Made by a program: the position numbers and the translations under genes. A stretch of 64,000 bases of DNA from Sphingomonas radiodurans (GTDB taxonomy: Bacteria; Pseudomonadota; Alphaproteobacteria; Sphingomonadales; Sphingomonadaceae), in NCBI RefSeq assembly GCF_020866845.1, contig NZ_CP086594.1, forward strand, positions 124,001-188,000. The letters run 5' to 3'. Positions within the stretch are counted from its first letter, which is position 1, and every line of letters begins with the position of its first letter. The notes beneath the pieces are model-generated. The model searched no databases and had not been told where the DNA came from. It saw nothing but the letters and a program-made list of their open reading frames with translations. Positions 16,591 to 25,529 of this stretch are shown here, one piece after another.

Positions 16591-17997
16591 ATGGCACGCC
16601 GCATGTCCGACGGCTTGCCCCTGCCCCGCCGCTATGCCGCGATCGCAGCGCTGGGGTGCGGTTCGGCGCTGGTGATCATCGACGGCGGTGTGGCAAACGT
16701 GGCGCTGCCGACGATTGCTCGCGATCTCGGCGTGGCGCCGAGCTCGGTCGTGTCGATCGTCACTGTCTATCAGGTGATGCTCGTCATGCTGCTGCTGCCC
16801 TTCTCGGGCGTCGGCGAGAGGTTCGGGCTGAAGCGCACGTATCAGGCGGGGCAGCTCGTTTTCACTGCCGCGACATTGCTGTGCTTCTTCGCCAAGAGCC
16901 TGCCGTTTCTGCTGATCGTCCGCGCGATGCAGGCGATCGGCGCGGCCGGTGTGCTCAGCGTCTCGTCAGCGCTGATCCGCCAGACCTATCCGTCGGCGCA
17001 GCTCGGCCGCGGGCTCGGGATCAATTCGGTGATCGTCACCAGCTCGGCCGCCGCCGCGCCGACGATCGGCGGGCTGGTGCTCGCGGTCGCGCCATGGCCG
17101 TGGGTGTTCGCGAGCGCGATCCCGTTCGCGATCATCAGCATCATCCTCGGCCGATCACTGCCCGATCCCGCTCCGCGCCTGTCACGAATTGATCTGGCAG
17201 GTTCCATCATGTGCGCCGCGATGTTCGGGCTGCTGATCGGCGGCGCGGAAAGCTTCGTCCATGGCGACAGCCCGGTGGTGAGTGCGGCGATCGTCGCGGC
17301 GGGTGCCGGCATTGGCTGGTTCTTCGTGCGGCGCGAACTCGGCACGCCCGCACCGATCCTGCCGGTCGACTTGCTCGCGCGGCCGATCATCGCGCTTTCG
17401 GCGTTCGGCAGCCTGACGGCGTTTACCGCCTCGATGACGTTGCTGGTGTCGACCCCCTTCCGCCTCTCCGCAGCCGGCTTCACCGCCACTCAGATCGGCG
17501 CCTGCATCGCGCCCTGGCCGCTCACTAATATGTTCGTCGCGCCACTGTCGGGCTTCCTGTCGGATCGCATTCCGGCAGGGATCCTGGGCGGGGCTGGGAT
17601 GGCCGTCACACTGATCGCGCTCGGGCTGCTCGCGACGATGCCGGCCGATCCTACGCTGTTCGATGTCGCATGGCGCATGGCGCTGTGCGGCTCGGGCTTC
17701 GGGCTGTACCTGCCGCCGAACGCGCGGCTCGTCATCGGTTCGGCGCCGCGCGCGCGCGCCGCGGCAGCGGGCGGGCTCGTCTCGACCGTCCGCCTGACCG
17801 GCCAGACGTTCGGCGCGACGCTCGCCGCGGCGTTGCTCGCGGCAGGGGTCGGCGCAGGTGCAGTGCCGCCGCTGGTGGCCGCTGGCCTCGCGCTGATCGC
17901 CGGGATCTGCAGCATCGCGCGCCTGCGCCCGTCGATCCGCAGCCCTGACGCGCAGGAGATCCGCGACGAACTGCCCCCGCCGCAAGCTGCCGGCTGA
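16591..17997 (+). CDS. MFS transporter, DHA2-like (14-helix) drug efflux family
   Basis: 468 residues, almost entirely hydrophobic helices, typical of 14-TM drug:H+ antiporters. Motifs include the helix-1 pattern GSALVIIDGGVANVALPTIARDL, the loop GERFGLKRTYQ in place of the usual GxLaDrxGrkr, and RAMQAIGAAGVLSVSSALI. The substrate is unknown. An open frame extends back to 16093 but crosses the divergent peptidase gene and a REP-like element. ATG 16591 and ATG 16603 are the plausible starts, neither with a strong ribosome-binding site. Confidence 0.87.
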   Translation: MARRMSDGLPLPRRYAAIAALGCGSALVIIDGGVANVALPTIARDLGVAPSSVVSIVTVYQVMLVMLLLPFSGVGERFGLKRTYQAGQLVFTAATLLCFFAKSLPFLLIVRAMQAIGAAGVLSVSSALIRQTYPSAQLGRGLGINSVIVTSSAAAAPTIGGLVLAVAPWPWVFASAIPFAIISIILGRSLPDPAPRLSRIDLAGSIMCAAMFGLLIGGAESFVHGDSPVVSAAIVAAGAGIGWFFVRRELGTPAPILPVDLLARPIIALSAFGSLTAFTASMTLLVSTPFRLSAAGFTATQIGACIAPWPLTNMFVAPLSGFLSDRIPAGILGGAGMAVTLIALGLLATMPADPTLFDVAWRMALCGSGFGLYLPPNARLVIGSAPRARAAAAGGLVSTVRLTGQTFGATLAAALLAAGVGAGAVPPLVAAGLALIAGICSIARLRPSIRSPDAQEIRDELPPPQAAG

Positions 17998-18056
17998 TCC
18001 AGGTTGGAACGGGCCTCGATGCGGCTCGTTTCTCGGTCTCATTACCGGAGACGACC

Positions 18057-18881
18057 ATGCCTTACGTCAAGACGCGCGACGGGAACGACCTGTACGTCAA
18101 GGATTGGGGCAGCGGCCGCCCGGTCGTCCTGATCCACGGCTGGCCGTTATCCGCCGACAGCTGGGATCCGCAGGCAATGGCGCTCGCCGAGGCCGGCTAT
18201 CGCGTAATTTCCTATGATCGCCGCGGCTTCGGGCGGTCGAGCCAGCCATGGGATGGCTATGACTATAACTCACTGACCGATGACCTCGCCGACGTGTTGA
18301 AGGGCGTCGAAGTTGGCCCCGACGCGACGCTGATCGGCTTCTCGATGGGCGGTGGCGAAGTCGCGCGTTACATGAGCCGCCACGACGGGCGCGGCGTCGT
18401 GTCGGCGGCGCTGATCAGCTCGGTCGTGCCGTATATGTTGAAGACCGAGGACAATCCCTACGGCGTGCCCGAGGGGCAGCTGCTGGAGATCGCTGCGGGC
18501 ATCAAGAAGGACCGGCCGGACTTCTTCCGCACCTTCTTCAAGGACTTCTTCGGCGTCGGCTACGTCACCAGCCCGGTCAGCGAAGCGACGCTCGATTGGG
18601 CGTGGCGGCTCGCGATGCAGGCATCGCTTCACGCGACGCTCGAATGCGCGAAGAGCTTCGGCCACACCGATTTCCGCCCCGACCTGCCGGCGTTTCGCGT
18701 GCCGACGCTCGTGATCCATGGCACCGGCGACAAGACCGTGCCGATCGACCCTACTGGCCGCGCCGCCGCCGAAGCAATCGGCGCCAGCCAGTTGGTCGAA
18801 TATGACGACGCCCCCCACGGCCTGTTCGTCACCGAAAGTGACAGGCTGACCGCCGACTTGCTGACGTTCCTGAGCCGTTGA
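18057..18881 (+). CDS. Alpha/beta hydrolase, chloroperoxidase/arylesterase family
   Basis: 274 residues. The nucleophile elbow is GFSMGGGEVARYM (Ser near 97), the acid is in HGTGDKTVPIDPTG and the catalytic His in DAPHGLFVTESDRL. The oxyanion strand IHGWPLSADSWDPQ and YDRRGFGRSSQPWDGYDY match cofactor-free haloperoxidases and arylesterases. The likely activity is esterase or perhydrolase in the cytoplasm, as there is no signal peptide. ATG follows a GGAG. It lies 59 bases after the MFS gene, so the two are possibly one transcript. Confidence 0.92.
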   Translation: MPYVKTRDGNDLYVKDWGSGRPVVLIHGWPLSADSWDPQAMALAEAGYRVISYDRRGFGRSSQPWDGYDYNSLTDDLADVLKGVEVGPDATLIGFSMGGGEVARYMSRHDGRGVVSAALISSVVPYMLKTEDNPYGVPEGQLLEIAAGIKKDRPDFFRTFFKDFFGVGYVTSPVSEATLDWAWRLAMQASLHATLECAKSFGHTDFRPDLPAFRVPTLVIHGTGDKTVPIDPTGRAAAEAIGASQLVEYDDAPHGLFVTESDRLTADLLTFLSR

Positions 18882-18888
18882 ATTCCTT

Positions 18889-18917
18889 CGTTACCCCGGC
18901 CGCGAGCCGGGGTAACG
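18889..18917. terminator. Hairpin between convergent hydrolase and M23 genes
   Basis: Perfect 11-bp inverted repeat CGTTACCCCGG / CCGGGGTAACG with a 7-base loop, placed between two convergent genes. There is no T-run on either side, so it may act as a bidirectional 3'-end stabiliser or terminator rather than a canonical intrinsic terminator. Confidence 0.55.
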
Positions 18918-18920
18918 CTG

Positions 18921-20246
18921 TCACCCACCCTGCCCGGCGCGGCTTACGTCGATCTGGTCGCGGATTTTCTCGAACGCAATCAGCGCCGCGCCCTGCAGCG
19001 TCTTGCCTGAGGCATCGGTCGGCACCGAGAGCGGATCGACCTTCACCCCGTCGATATGCACCTCGTAATGCAGATGCGGCCCTGTCGAGCGCCCGGTAGT
19101 GCCGACTTCACCAATCTGCTGCCCCTGAGTTACACGTACCCCGCTCGCGATGCCGTCTCCGAACCGGTTCATGTGCAGGTATAGCGTGCGCCAGCCATTA
19201 TCGTGGTGCAGCGCGACGAAATTGCCATTCGCTCCCTTCGGCCCAGCGAATTCGATCGTCCCCGTACCCGCGGCGTAGATCGGCGTACCGGTCGGCGCGG
19301 CAAAGTCGATCCCACCGTGTAGCTTGGCGAAGTGCAGCACCGGGTGAAAGCGCATCCCGAATTTCGACGAGACACGCGCGCCGTCTACCGGCGTGCGCAT
19401 CAGCGACCGGACGATACTGCGCCCGCTCGAATCGAACCACTCGTCCTCCGCCCCGCCCTCGGCCGGCACGCGATAGACCGTCGCCGACTTCGCTGCGGTG
19501 GTCAGCGAGGCATAGAGCAATCGCGGCACGCCCGCATCCTCGCCCGAGGCATTCACCGGCTGCGCATAGGCCGCCTCGAACGCATCGCCCGCGCTAACTT
19601 CGGTCTGGAAGTTGAAGTCGAACGCCAGCGCTTTCGCGAACACCGGGATCAGGCTGTTGGGGATGCCGACCGCAACCGCCGACGAATAGAAGCTATCGCC
19701 GTCCATCGTGCCACGCCGAACCAGAATGCGCGTACTGATCTGCGCCTCCACCCGCGACACCTCGAGCTCACCGGACGCAAGGCGGCGGATGACGACGCCT
19801 GAGCTGTCACTGTTCGATGCTTCGAGGCGGTCGAGCACAAGCGCCTCGCCATCGGGGATCAACGTAAGCGCAGCTCGGATCTCACCATCGCTCCGCAGCG
19901 CCGGCATCGCCGCCGCGACCACTTTCGTTACGAGATCAGCGGGGAGCCCAGCAGTCGTGAGCGACTCGGCCAGATCGCTGGCGCGCGAAAGAACGAGAAC
20001 ACGGCGAACCTCGCGAGCACTCGGCGTCGGCGCTGCCTGCGGCGCGGTGCTCGCCTCCGCCACCACCGCCTCTTCCTCAGTGGACCGCGTCAGCCACGCA
20101 GTCCCCGCCCCCACCAACAGGACCGCGCCAGCCGCCGCGATCGCGATCAATCGCTGGCGAAGCGGCGCGGCGACGGGGGCGACGGCAGGTTGCCACCGCG
20201 CCGCCCAGACGCGCGGATCGTAGGAATCGACGAATGCGGTGGCCAT
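18921..20246 (-). CDS. M23-family metallopeptidase, membrane-anchored
   Basis: 441 residues. One N-terminal transmembrane segment (about 33-52: RLIAIAAAGAVLLVGAGTAW) is followed by a periplasmic linker and a C-terminal LytM/M23 domain. Zinc ligands are visible as His and Asp in LHGGIDFAAPTGTP and His in GPHLHYEVHIDG, so the site is complete. It is predicted to cut peptide cross-links in peptidoglycan. ATG 20246 with GGGGAAG is preferred to 20270. Divergent from pppA (125 bases between starts). Confidence 0.92.
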   Translation of the reverse strand: MATAFVDSYDPRVWAARWQPAVAPVAAPLRQRLIAIAAAGAVLLVGAGTAWLTRSTEEEAVVAEASTAPQAAPTPSAREVRRVLVLSRASDLAESLTTAGLPADLVTKVVAAAMPALRSDGEIRAALTLIPDGEALVLDRLEASNSDSSGVVIRRLASGELEVSRVEAQISTRILVRRGTMDGDSFYSSAVAVGIPNSLIPVFAKALAFDFNFQTEVSAGDAFEAAYAQPVNASGEDAGVPRLLYASLTTAAKSATVYRVPAEGGAEDEWFDSSGRSIVRSLMRTPVDGARVSSKFGMRFHPVLHFAKLHGGIDFAAPTGTPIYAAGTGTIEFAGPKGANGNFVALHHDNGWRTLYLHMNRFGDGIASGVRVTQGQQIGEVGTTGRSTGPHLHYEVHIDGVKVDPLSVPTDASGKTLQGAALIAFEKIRDQIDVSRAGQGG

Positions 20247-20371
20247 GGCTTCCCCCCACGCTGCCCTCATCCGCCACCTTGAACCGCTCCGCAGCAGCGC
20301 GCAACGGCGGGGCGTTGCAGAAAGGCGGCTTTGGCGGCTAGGAACGGTCGAACGACAGGGGGGAATGGCTG

Positions 20372-21130
20372 GTGATCCCGCTCAAGACGGAGTGGTATGC
20401 CTCGACCGACGTAGGGGCGGTGCGCGAGGTCAACGAGGATCGCTTCCTCGCCTCCGACGATCTCGGCCTGTGGCTGGTCGCCGACGGCATGGGCGGCATG
20501 GCGCGCGGCGACTGGGCCGCGACGCAGGTGATCGACGCAGTTTCCACGCTCGAGCGGAAGGATGACCTGCCAGCGATGCTGACCGCAGCAGCCGACGCAC
20601 TGCACCATGCCAACGAACAAATCCTCGCCGAATCCGCCGCGAAGTCCGCGCAGATGGGTACGACGGCGGTCCTGCTGGTGGTGCGCGGGCGATCGTTCGG
20701 GATCGTCTGGGTCGGCGACAGCCGTGGCTATCTCGTGCGCGACCGGCGACTGCATCGGCTGACGCGCGATCACAGCCAGGTGCAGGAACTGGTCGACCGC
20801 GGGCTGCTCGATGATGCCGGTGCCGCGGTCCATCCGCTGCGCAACGTTCTTACCCGCGCTGTCGGCGTCACGTCGCCGCTTGCGGTCGACTCGGTCGCGG
20901 ACTCGCTTCAGCCGGACGATCTGCTGCTTCTGTGCAGCGACGGTCTCTATGGCGTGATTGGCGAGGCGGAGATGGAGGCCATCCTGGCGCGCGAACCGAT
21001 CGCGAGCGCCGGTCCGGTGCTGATCCGTCGCTGCCATGAACTCGGCGCACCCGACAATATCACGATGATCGCAGTGGTGGTCGCCGAAGCGACGCTGATC
21101 CGCATCGGCGGCACGGGACCCGCGTCGTGA
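20372..21130 (+). CDS. pppA: PP2C-type Ser/Thr phosphatase (T6SS PppA-like)
   Basis: 252 residues. PP2C motifs with metal-binding aspartates: VNEDRF near 20, VADGMGGMARGD, VWVGDSRGYLVRD, LLLCSDGLYG and DNITMIAVVV. It starts at GTG 20372 after a purine-rich GGGGGGAA. In T6SS threonine-phosphorylation circuits this phosphatase reverses phosphorylation by PpkA of an FHA protein. Its TGA overlaps the GTG start of the kinase gene (GTGA), so the pair is coupled. Confidence 0.92.
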   Translation: MIPLKTEWYASTDVGAVREVNEDRFLASDDLGLWLVADGMGGMARGDWAATQVIDAVSTLERKDDLPAMLTAAADALHHANEQILAESAAKSAQMGTTAVLLVVRGRSFGIVWVGDSRGYLVRDRRLHRLTRDHSQVQELVDRGLLDDAGAAVHPLRNVLTRAVGVTSPLAVDSVADSLQPDDLLLLCSDGLYGVIGEAEMEAILAREPIASAGPVLIRRCHELGAPDNITMIAVVVAEATLIRIGGTGPAS

Positions 21131-23109
21131 ACGACGAAAGCGACCGGACGATCATCCAGCCGGGGATTGGCAGCTCGTCGCCACCGCCGGTCGCCCCCCC
21201 GCCTACTGACGCCACGATCATCGCACCCGCGGCTCAGCCCTCCGCGCCGCCCCCTCCTGCCGCCGACGCGACCATCATTGCCCCCGCCGGCACCACGCCG
21301 CCGCCCGTCAGCTCTCCCGGAACCACCCCAGCCGCCCCCACCCGAACCCAGTCCGGCATCGGCGTCGGCGATACGCTGAACCACATCTACGAAGTCACGC
21401 GCTTCATCGCGCGCGGCGGAATGGGAGAGGTATTCGAAGGCAAGAACATCAACAGCGACGAACGCGTCGCGATCAAGGTGATCCTTCCCGCGCTGGCGCA
21501 GGATCCGGCGATTCTCGACATGTTCCGCAAGGAAGCGCGCGTCCTGACGCGCCTCTCGCACCCCGCGCTCGTCCAGTATCGGGTGCAGACGCGTGAGCCG
21601 ACGCTCGGCGTGTTCTACATCGTCACCGACTATATCGAGGGATCGAACGCCGCCGACGTGCTCGGCAAGATTGAGCCGAGCGCGGACGACCTCATCGGCC
21701 TTACCCGCCGGCTCGCCGAGGGCCTGCGTACCGCGCACGAGCTGGGCGCGATCCACCGCGACATCTCGCCCGACAACATCCTGTTCGAAGGTGGTCGACT
21801 CGATCGCGCCCGGATCATCGACTTCGGCATCGCCAAGGATGCCGATCCCGGATCGAAGACCATCATCGGCGACGGTTTCGCGGGCAAACTCAGCTACGTC
21901 GCCCCAGAGCAGCTCGGTGACTTCGGGCGCAACATCGGGCCGTGGACCGACATCTACAGCCTTGCGCTGGTGATCCTCGCGCTCGCGCAGGGCAAGGCGG
22001 CGGACATCGGAGGATCGTTCGTCGACGCGATCGACAAGCGCCGCAAGGGCGTCGACACCAGCGCCGCACCCGAGCGGCTGCGGCCGTTGCTCGATCACAT
22101 GCTGCGCCCCGATCCGGCCGAACGCCCGCAAACGATGGACGCGGTACTCGCCGAACTTGCGCCGATCGCCGCTGGCGTGGTGGCGTCGCCAGCGAAGGTG
22201 GCCAAAGCGGCGAAGCCAGTCAAGCCGCCCAAGGCCGCGCCCGTGCCGGGTGCGCCCGCAAAGCCGCTACCGAAGGGTGCGATGATCGGTGGCGGCGCGG
22301 CGGCCGGTATCGCGTTGCTCGCCGGCATCGGCTGGCTGGCGTTCTCCGGCGGCGACGAGACGCCCACAACACCGGCCGGGAACACGACGGCGCCGGCCGT
22401 CTCGGCCGCCTCAGCCGATGAAGCGCAGCAAGCCGTCCTCGCGGCGATAAAAGCGGTGCCATGCAGCTGGCTCGATGTCGCGACCGCCGCCGCGACCGGC
22501 GGCGTCACGCTGACCGGCAGCGGGGTCGCTGGCCGCCCGGCGGACGCCGAAACCGCGATCTACAAGGCGGCCGGCGGCGCCGGAACCAGCGTAACGGCAT
22601 CCGATTTCTCACGTGTCGCACCGATCGACGCGTCCTTCTGTCCGATGCTGGACAATCTGCGTCCGATCCGCGCAGCCGGGCCGGTTCACCTGACCGCCTC
22701 GCAGCCACGTTACGAACTCGCCTCGCTGCCCGACGGCGCCTATGCCGGGCAAAAGGGTGCGCGCGTGATCCTCGATCTGTCGCTGGGCAATGTCGGTGAG
22801 TTCGCGCTCTACAGCATCGAAAAGGCCGGCGAGGTGAACCAGATCTTTGACCGCGCGGCATTCAACCAGCTGATCGCGGCGAACCGCAAGGAAATCGAAA
22901 AGCTGCCCGGCACCGACCATTACCGCATCACCATCGACGGTACGCCGCAGCCCGGCTGGGCCGGGATGCTGCTGCTGACCGGCAAGGGCGGCTTCGTCCA
23001 GGAACTTCCGGTGACTGGCGATCCCGCCAAGTTTCGCGCCGCCGCCGAGGCGAATGGCTGGCAGGCGGAGATGTCGTGGTATCGATTCGTCGATGACACG
23101 CCGGACTGA
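21127..23109 (+). CDS. ppkA: Ser/Thr protein kinase (T6SS PpkA-like), membrane-spanning
   Basis: 660 residues. A Pro/Ala-rich N-terminal 75 residues is followed by a Hanks-type kinase domain (about 80-350) with glycine loop ARGGMGEVFEG, lysine in VAIKVI, catalytic loop HRDISPDN near 210 and DFGIAKD near 232. A Lys/Pro/Ala linker leads to one transmembrane helix near 383-405 (GGGAAAGIALLAGIGWLAF). A periplasmic domain of about 240 residues follows, with a PCSWL motif and a DUF4384-like tail (tentative). It probably senses an envelope cue and phosphorylates the FHA proteins encoded nearby. GTG start overlaps the pppA stop. Confidence 0.92.
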   Translation: MNDESDRTIIQPGIGSSSPPPVAPPPTDATIIAPAAQPSAPPPPAADATIIAPAGTTPPPVSSPGTTPAAPTRTQSGIGVGDTLNHIYEVTRFIARGGMGEVFEGKNINSDERVAIKVILPALAQDPAILDMFRKEARVLTRLSHPALVQYRVQTREPTLGVFYIVTDYIEGSNAADVLGKIEPSADDLIGLTRRLAEGLRTAHELGAIHRDISPDNILFEGGRLDRARIIDFGIAKDADPGSKTIIGDGFAGKLSYVAPEQLGDFGRNIGPWTDIYSLALVILALAQGKAADIGGSFVDAIDKRRKGVDTSAAPERLRPLLDHMLRPDPAERPQTMDAVLAELAPIAAGVVASPAKVAKAAKPVKPPKAAPVPGAPAKPLPKGAMIGGGAAAGIALLAGIGWLAFSGGDETPTTPAGNTTAPAVSAASADEAQQAVLAAIKAVPCSWLDVATAAATGGVTLTGSGVAGRPADAETAIYKAAGGAGTSVTASDFSRVAPIDASFCPMLDNLRPIRAAGPVHLTASQPRYELASLPDGAYAGQKGARVILDLSLGNVGEFALYSIEKAGEVNQIFDRAAFNQLIAANRKEIEKLPGTDHYRITIDGTPQPGWAGMLLLTGKGGFVQELPVTGDPAKFRAAAEANGWQAEMSWYRFVDDTPD

Positions 23110-23121
23110 TTTCTCGTGCTT

Positions 23122-23144
23122 CCCTCGTACGTGCGGAACGAGGG
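23122..23144. terminator. Short hairpin between ppkA and convergent FHA gene
   Basis: 7-bp stem CCCTCGT / ACGAGGG (23122-23128 with 23138-23144), 9-base loop, ending one base before the FHA gene stop. No T-run. It probably marks 3' ends of the two convergent transcripts. Confidence 0.4.
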
Positions 23145-23969
23145 TTACCGATCGGCCGCCTCACGATACGCCTTCGCAAGCTCCTGTGCGAACGTCTCCG
23201 TAAAGCCATCGGACGACGCAGCGAAGGCGCGCTCGTAGGCCTTCCACGCATCGGCGTCCGTTTTCGCGCGCTGCTTGATCGCTGCCGGCGCAAAATGATC
23301 CATCGCGCGACGAAACGTGCCCTGCATCGCCGCCAGCAACGCGCGCTCATGCGCCGCGAGCGCTTCACACGCCGCGGTCACTGCGCCGGTCGCGCTGGCC
23401 GGTGGCATGCGCTGTAGCCGGGCGAGCACATCACCGGGTGCGCCAAGCGGATCAGCATCCTCACTCGCGACCGGCACGCCTAGTTGCTCGCGCGCCTTGC
23501 GCCGCGCGCGGCTGAGCGAAGCGATCCCCTCGATCGCGGAGCGGGTGAGCGCGTCGCCGGCGCTCGCCATCGCTGGCGCCGCAGTCGGCTGCGGTCGCGC
23601 GGCGGGTGCCGCCGGCCCCCGGCCCCAGTCGTCGAGCCGCTTGGCTGCGTCAGGAGCGGCCGCGCCCATTGCGATCGAGACGTGCAACTCAATCTCGGCG
23701 ATCCCGATCACGTCGCCTTCGCGCAATGTCCGTGCACCCACGATGCGCTCGCCGTTGAGCAGGGTGCCGTTGGTGCTGCTGTCGTGCAGCTGCCATTGCG
23801 CCCCGCTGCCCGAGACCGTGCAATGCCGCCCCGAGGCGAGCGGATGATCGAGCGGCAGGTCGCTCGCCGGATCGCGCCCGATCGAGATTGTCCCGCTATC
23901 GCGCCGCAGCGCCCCCGGCAGGCGGACTACGCCCCCTCGCGCAGCACGCGGCGTCAGCACCAGCGGCAT
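23145..23969 (-). CDS. FHA-domain protein, T6SS-associated
   Basis: 274 residues. The FHA domain at about 25-95 has the phospho-threonine-binding signature GRDPASDLPLDHPLASGRHC and SSTNGTLLNGERI. An Ala/Pro-rich linker follows, then a helical C-terminal domain (about 150-274: LARLQRMPPAS to ETFAQELAKAYREAADR) resembling the C-terminal part of TagH/ImpI-type FHA proteins. ATG 23969 has GGGGGACGG. Convergent with ppkA and likely its substrate or scaffold. It is a second FHA protein, distinct from tagH at 36-37.5 kb. Confidence 0.88.
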   Translation of the reverse strand: MPLVLTPRAARGGVVRLPGALRRDSGTISIGRDPASDLPLDHPLASGRHCTVSGSGAQWQLHDSSTNGTLLNGERIVGARTLREGDVIGIAEIELHVSIAMGAAAPDAAKRLDDWGRGPAAPAARPQPTAAPAMASAGDALTRSAIEGIASLSRARRKAREQLGVPVASEDADPLGAPGDVLARLQRMPPASATGAVTAACEALAAHERALLAAMQGTFRRAMDHFAPAAIKQRAKTDADAWKAYERAFAASSDGFTETFAQELAKAYREAADR

Positions 23970-24070
23970 CCGTCCCCCACCCCCGTGAAATTCGTCTTGC
24001 CGTATTCCTAGCGACGCGGCACCAGTTCGCAACATCGCATGCGGCTCCCCGGCGCCGATCGAAGGAGACG

Positions 24071-25483
24071 ATGATGGTCGGAGAGACGCGTTACGATGCG
24101 GTGGAGTATCCGGCCGGCCTGTATCCGACGACGCATCCCGGCCATCTGGCGGCGATCGCACGGCTTCACGGCCTGACGGCGCCCGATCCGCACACTGCGC
24201 GCGTGCTCGAGATTGCCGGCGGAGACGGCGTAAATCTCATCGCGATGGCGGCGGGGCTGCCCGATGCGCGCTTCATGAGCTTCGACCTGTCGCCTCGCGC
24301 GGTGGCACGCGGTGCCAGCCTCGTGCGCGCCGCGGACTTGGCGAACGTCACGATCGAGACGACAGACTTGTTGGAGGCCGCCGAACAGCTGGAGGGTCCG
24401 TTCGATTACGTGATCGCGCACGGCTTATATGCATGGGTGCCTGAGCCAGTTCGCGCGGCGGCGTTGCGACTGATGGGCCGTGTCCTGTCGCCCGAAGGCG
24501 TCGGCCTCGTCAGCTACAACGCCATGCCTGGCGGTCATTTGCGCATGGCGATTCGCGACATGCTACTCCACGGCCTCGCCGGGGTCGAAGATCCCGCCGA
24601 TCGGGTGACGCGCGCACGTGAACTGCTGCTGCGCTTCGCCGCGCCACAGGAGTACGATCGCCCGCTCCTCGCGGCGATGCGCGAGGTGGCTGGGCCGATG
24701 GCGCGCAAGACTGCCGGCTCGCTCTTTCACGATGAACTGGGCGATTGCTTCGCGCCGCAGTCGCTGGCGGAGGTCGTCGCGGCCGCCAATGAGCACGGCT
24801 TGGCCTTCCTCAACGATGCCGTATCGTCGATGGTGTTCGATGGCTTGCCCGGCAGCGACGTCGACGATGCCGAGACCGTCAGGCTCGCACAGACGAGCGA
24901 CTATGAGGCGTTCGCTTTCTTTCATCAGACGCTGTTCGTCCGCGCCGGTCGTGCGCCGTCGCGACGCTTCGATCCCGCCGTGCTCGCGACGCTCTACGCC
25001 ACGACCCATGCGAAGCGCACTGGCGAGACGAGCTTCAAGGTCGGCGACAGCAATTTCGAGATCGATGATGCGCCGCTAGCGGATTTCCTCGGCGCGCTTG
25101 CGGCAAACGCGCCCGAGCGGCTGCCACTCGCGCCGTTCGCGCAATCGCCAGAACGCGCAGCAGCGTTGCTCGAACTCTATCGGATCGACGCGATTCAATT
25201 CCATGCGATACCGTTTCCAGGCGCGGTCAGGCCCGGAGATCGTCCGCGGGCGAGCGCAGTCGCGCTCGCGCAGGTCAACCTCGGCCTTACCAACCTCTAC
25301 ACACTCGATCAGCGGATCGTCGCCTTTTCGGAGCCGGGCCCGCGCGCATTCCTGTCACTACTCGACGGCACACGCGATCACGCGGCGGTCGCCGCAGCTT
25401 GGGCGGGGACCGCGTTCGGGGATCAGATCACGGCCGAGGACGCGCTGGCGCAACTCGCCCGCGCAGGGTTGATGGTCGCATGA
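24071..25483 (+). CDS. Class I methyltransferase with methyltransferase-regulatory domain
   Basis: 470 residues. A Rossmann-type SAM-binding domain at about 40-170 has motif I LEIAGGDGVNLIAMA, acidic motif II FDLSPRAV and VIAHGLYAWVPEPVR. A central regulatory domain (about 215-300, PF10119-like) contains LFHDELGDCFAPQSLAEVVAAANEHGLAFLNDA. A helical C-terminal winged domain ends the protein. Proteins of this architecture are thought to methylate proteins; the substrate is unknown here. GAAGGAG precedes ATG 24071, and a second ATG follows directly. Downstream, 46 bases away, lies the 206-aa unknown gene. Confidence 0.88.
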   Translation: MMVGETRYDAVEYPAGLYPTTHPGHLAAIARLHGLTAPDPHTARVLEIAGGDGVNLIAMAAGLPDARFMSFDLSPRAVARGASLVRAADLANVTIETTDLLEAAEQLEGPFDYVIAHGLYAWVPEPVRAAALRLMGRVLSPEGVGLVSYNAMPGGHLRMAIRDMLLHGLAGVEDPADRVTRARELLLRFAAPQEYDRPLLAAMREVAGPMARKTAGSLFHDELGDCFAPQSLAEVVAAANEHGLAFLNDAVSSMVFDGLPGSDVDDAETVRLAQTSDYEAFAFFHQTLFVRAGRAPSRRFDPAVLATLYATTHAKRTGETSFKVGDSNFEIDDAPLADFLGALAANAPERLPLAPFAQSPERAAALLELYRIDAIQFHAIPFPGAVRPGDRPRASAVALAQVNLGLTNLYTLDQRIVAFSEPGPRAFLSLLDGTRDHAAVAAAWAGTAFGDQITAEDALAQLARAGLMVA

Positions 25484-25529
25484 TCGAGATACTGGCGTGG
25501 CATGATGGTGGCTTAGCAGGAGGCTCGGG

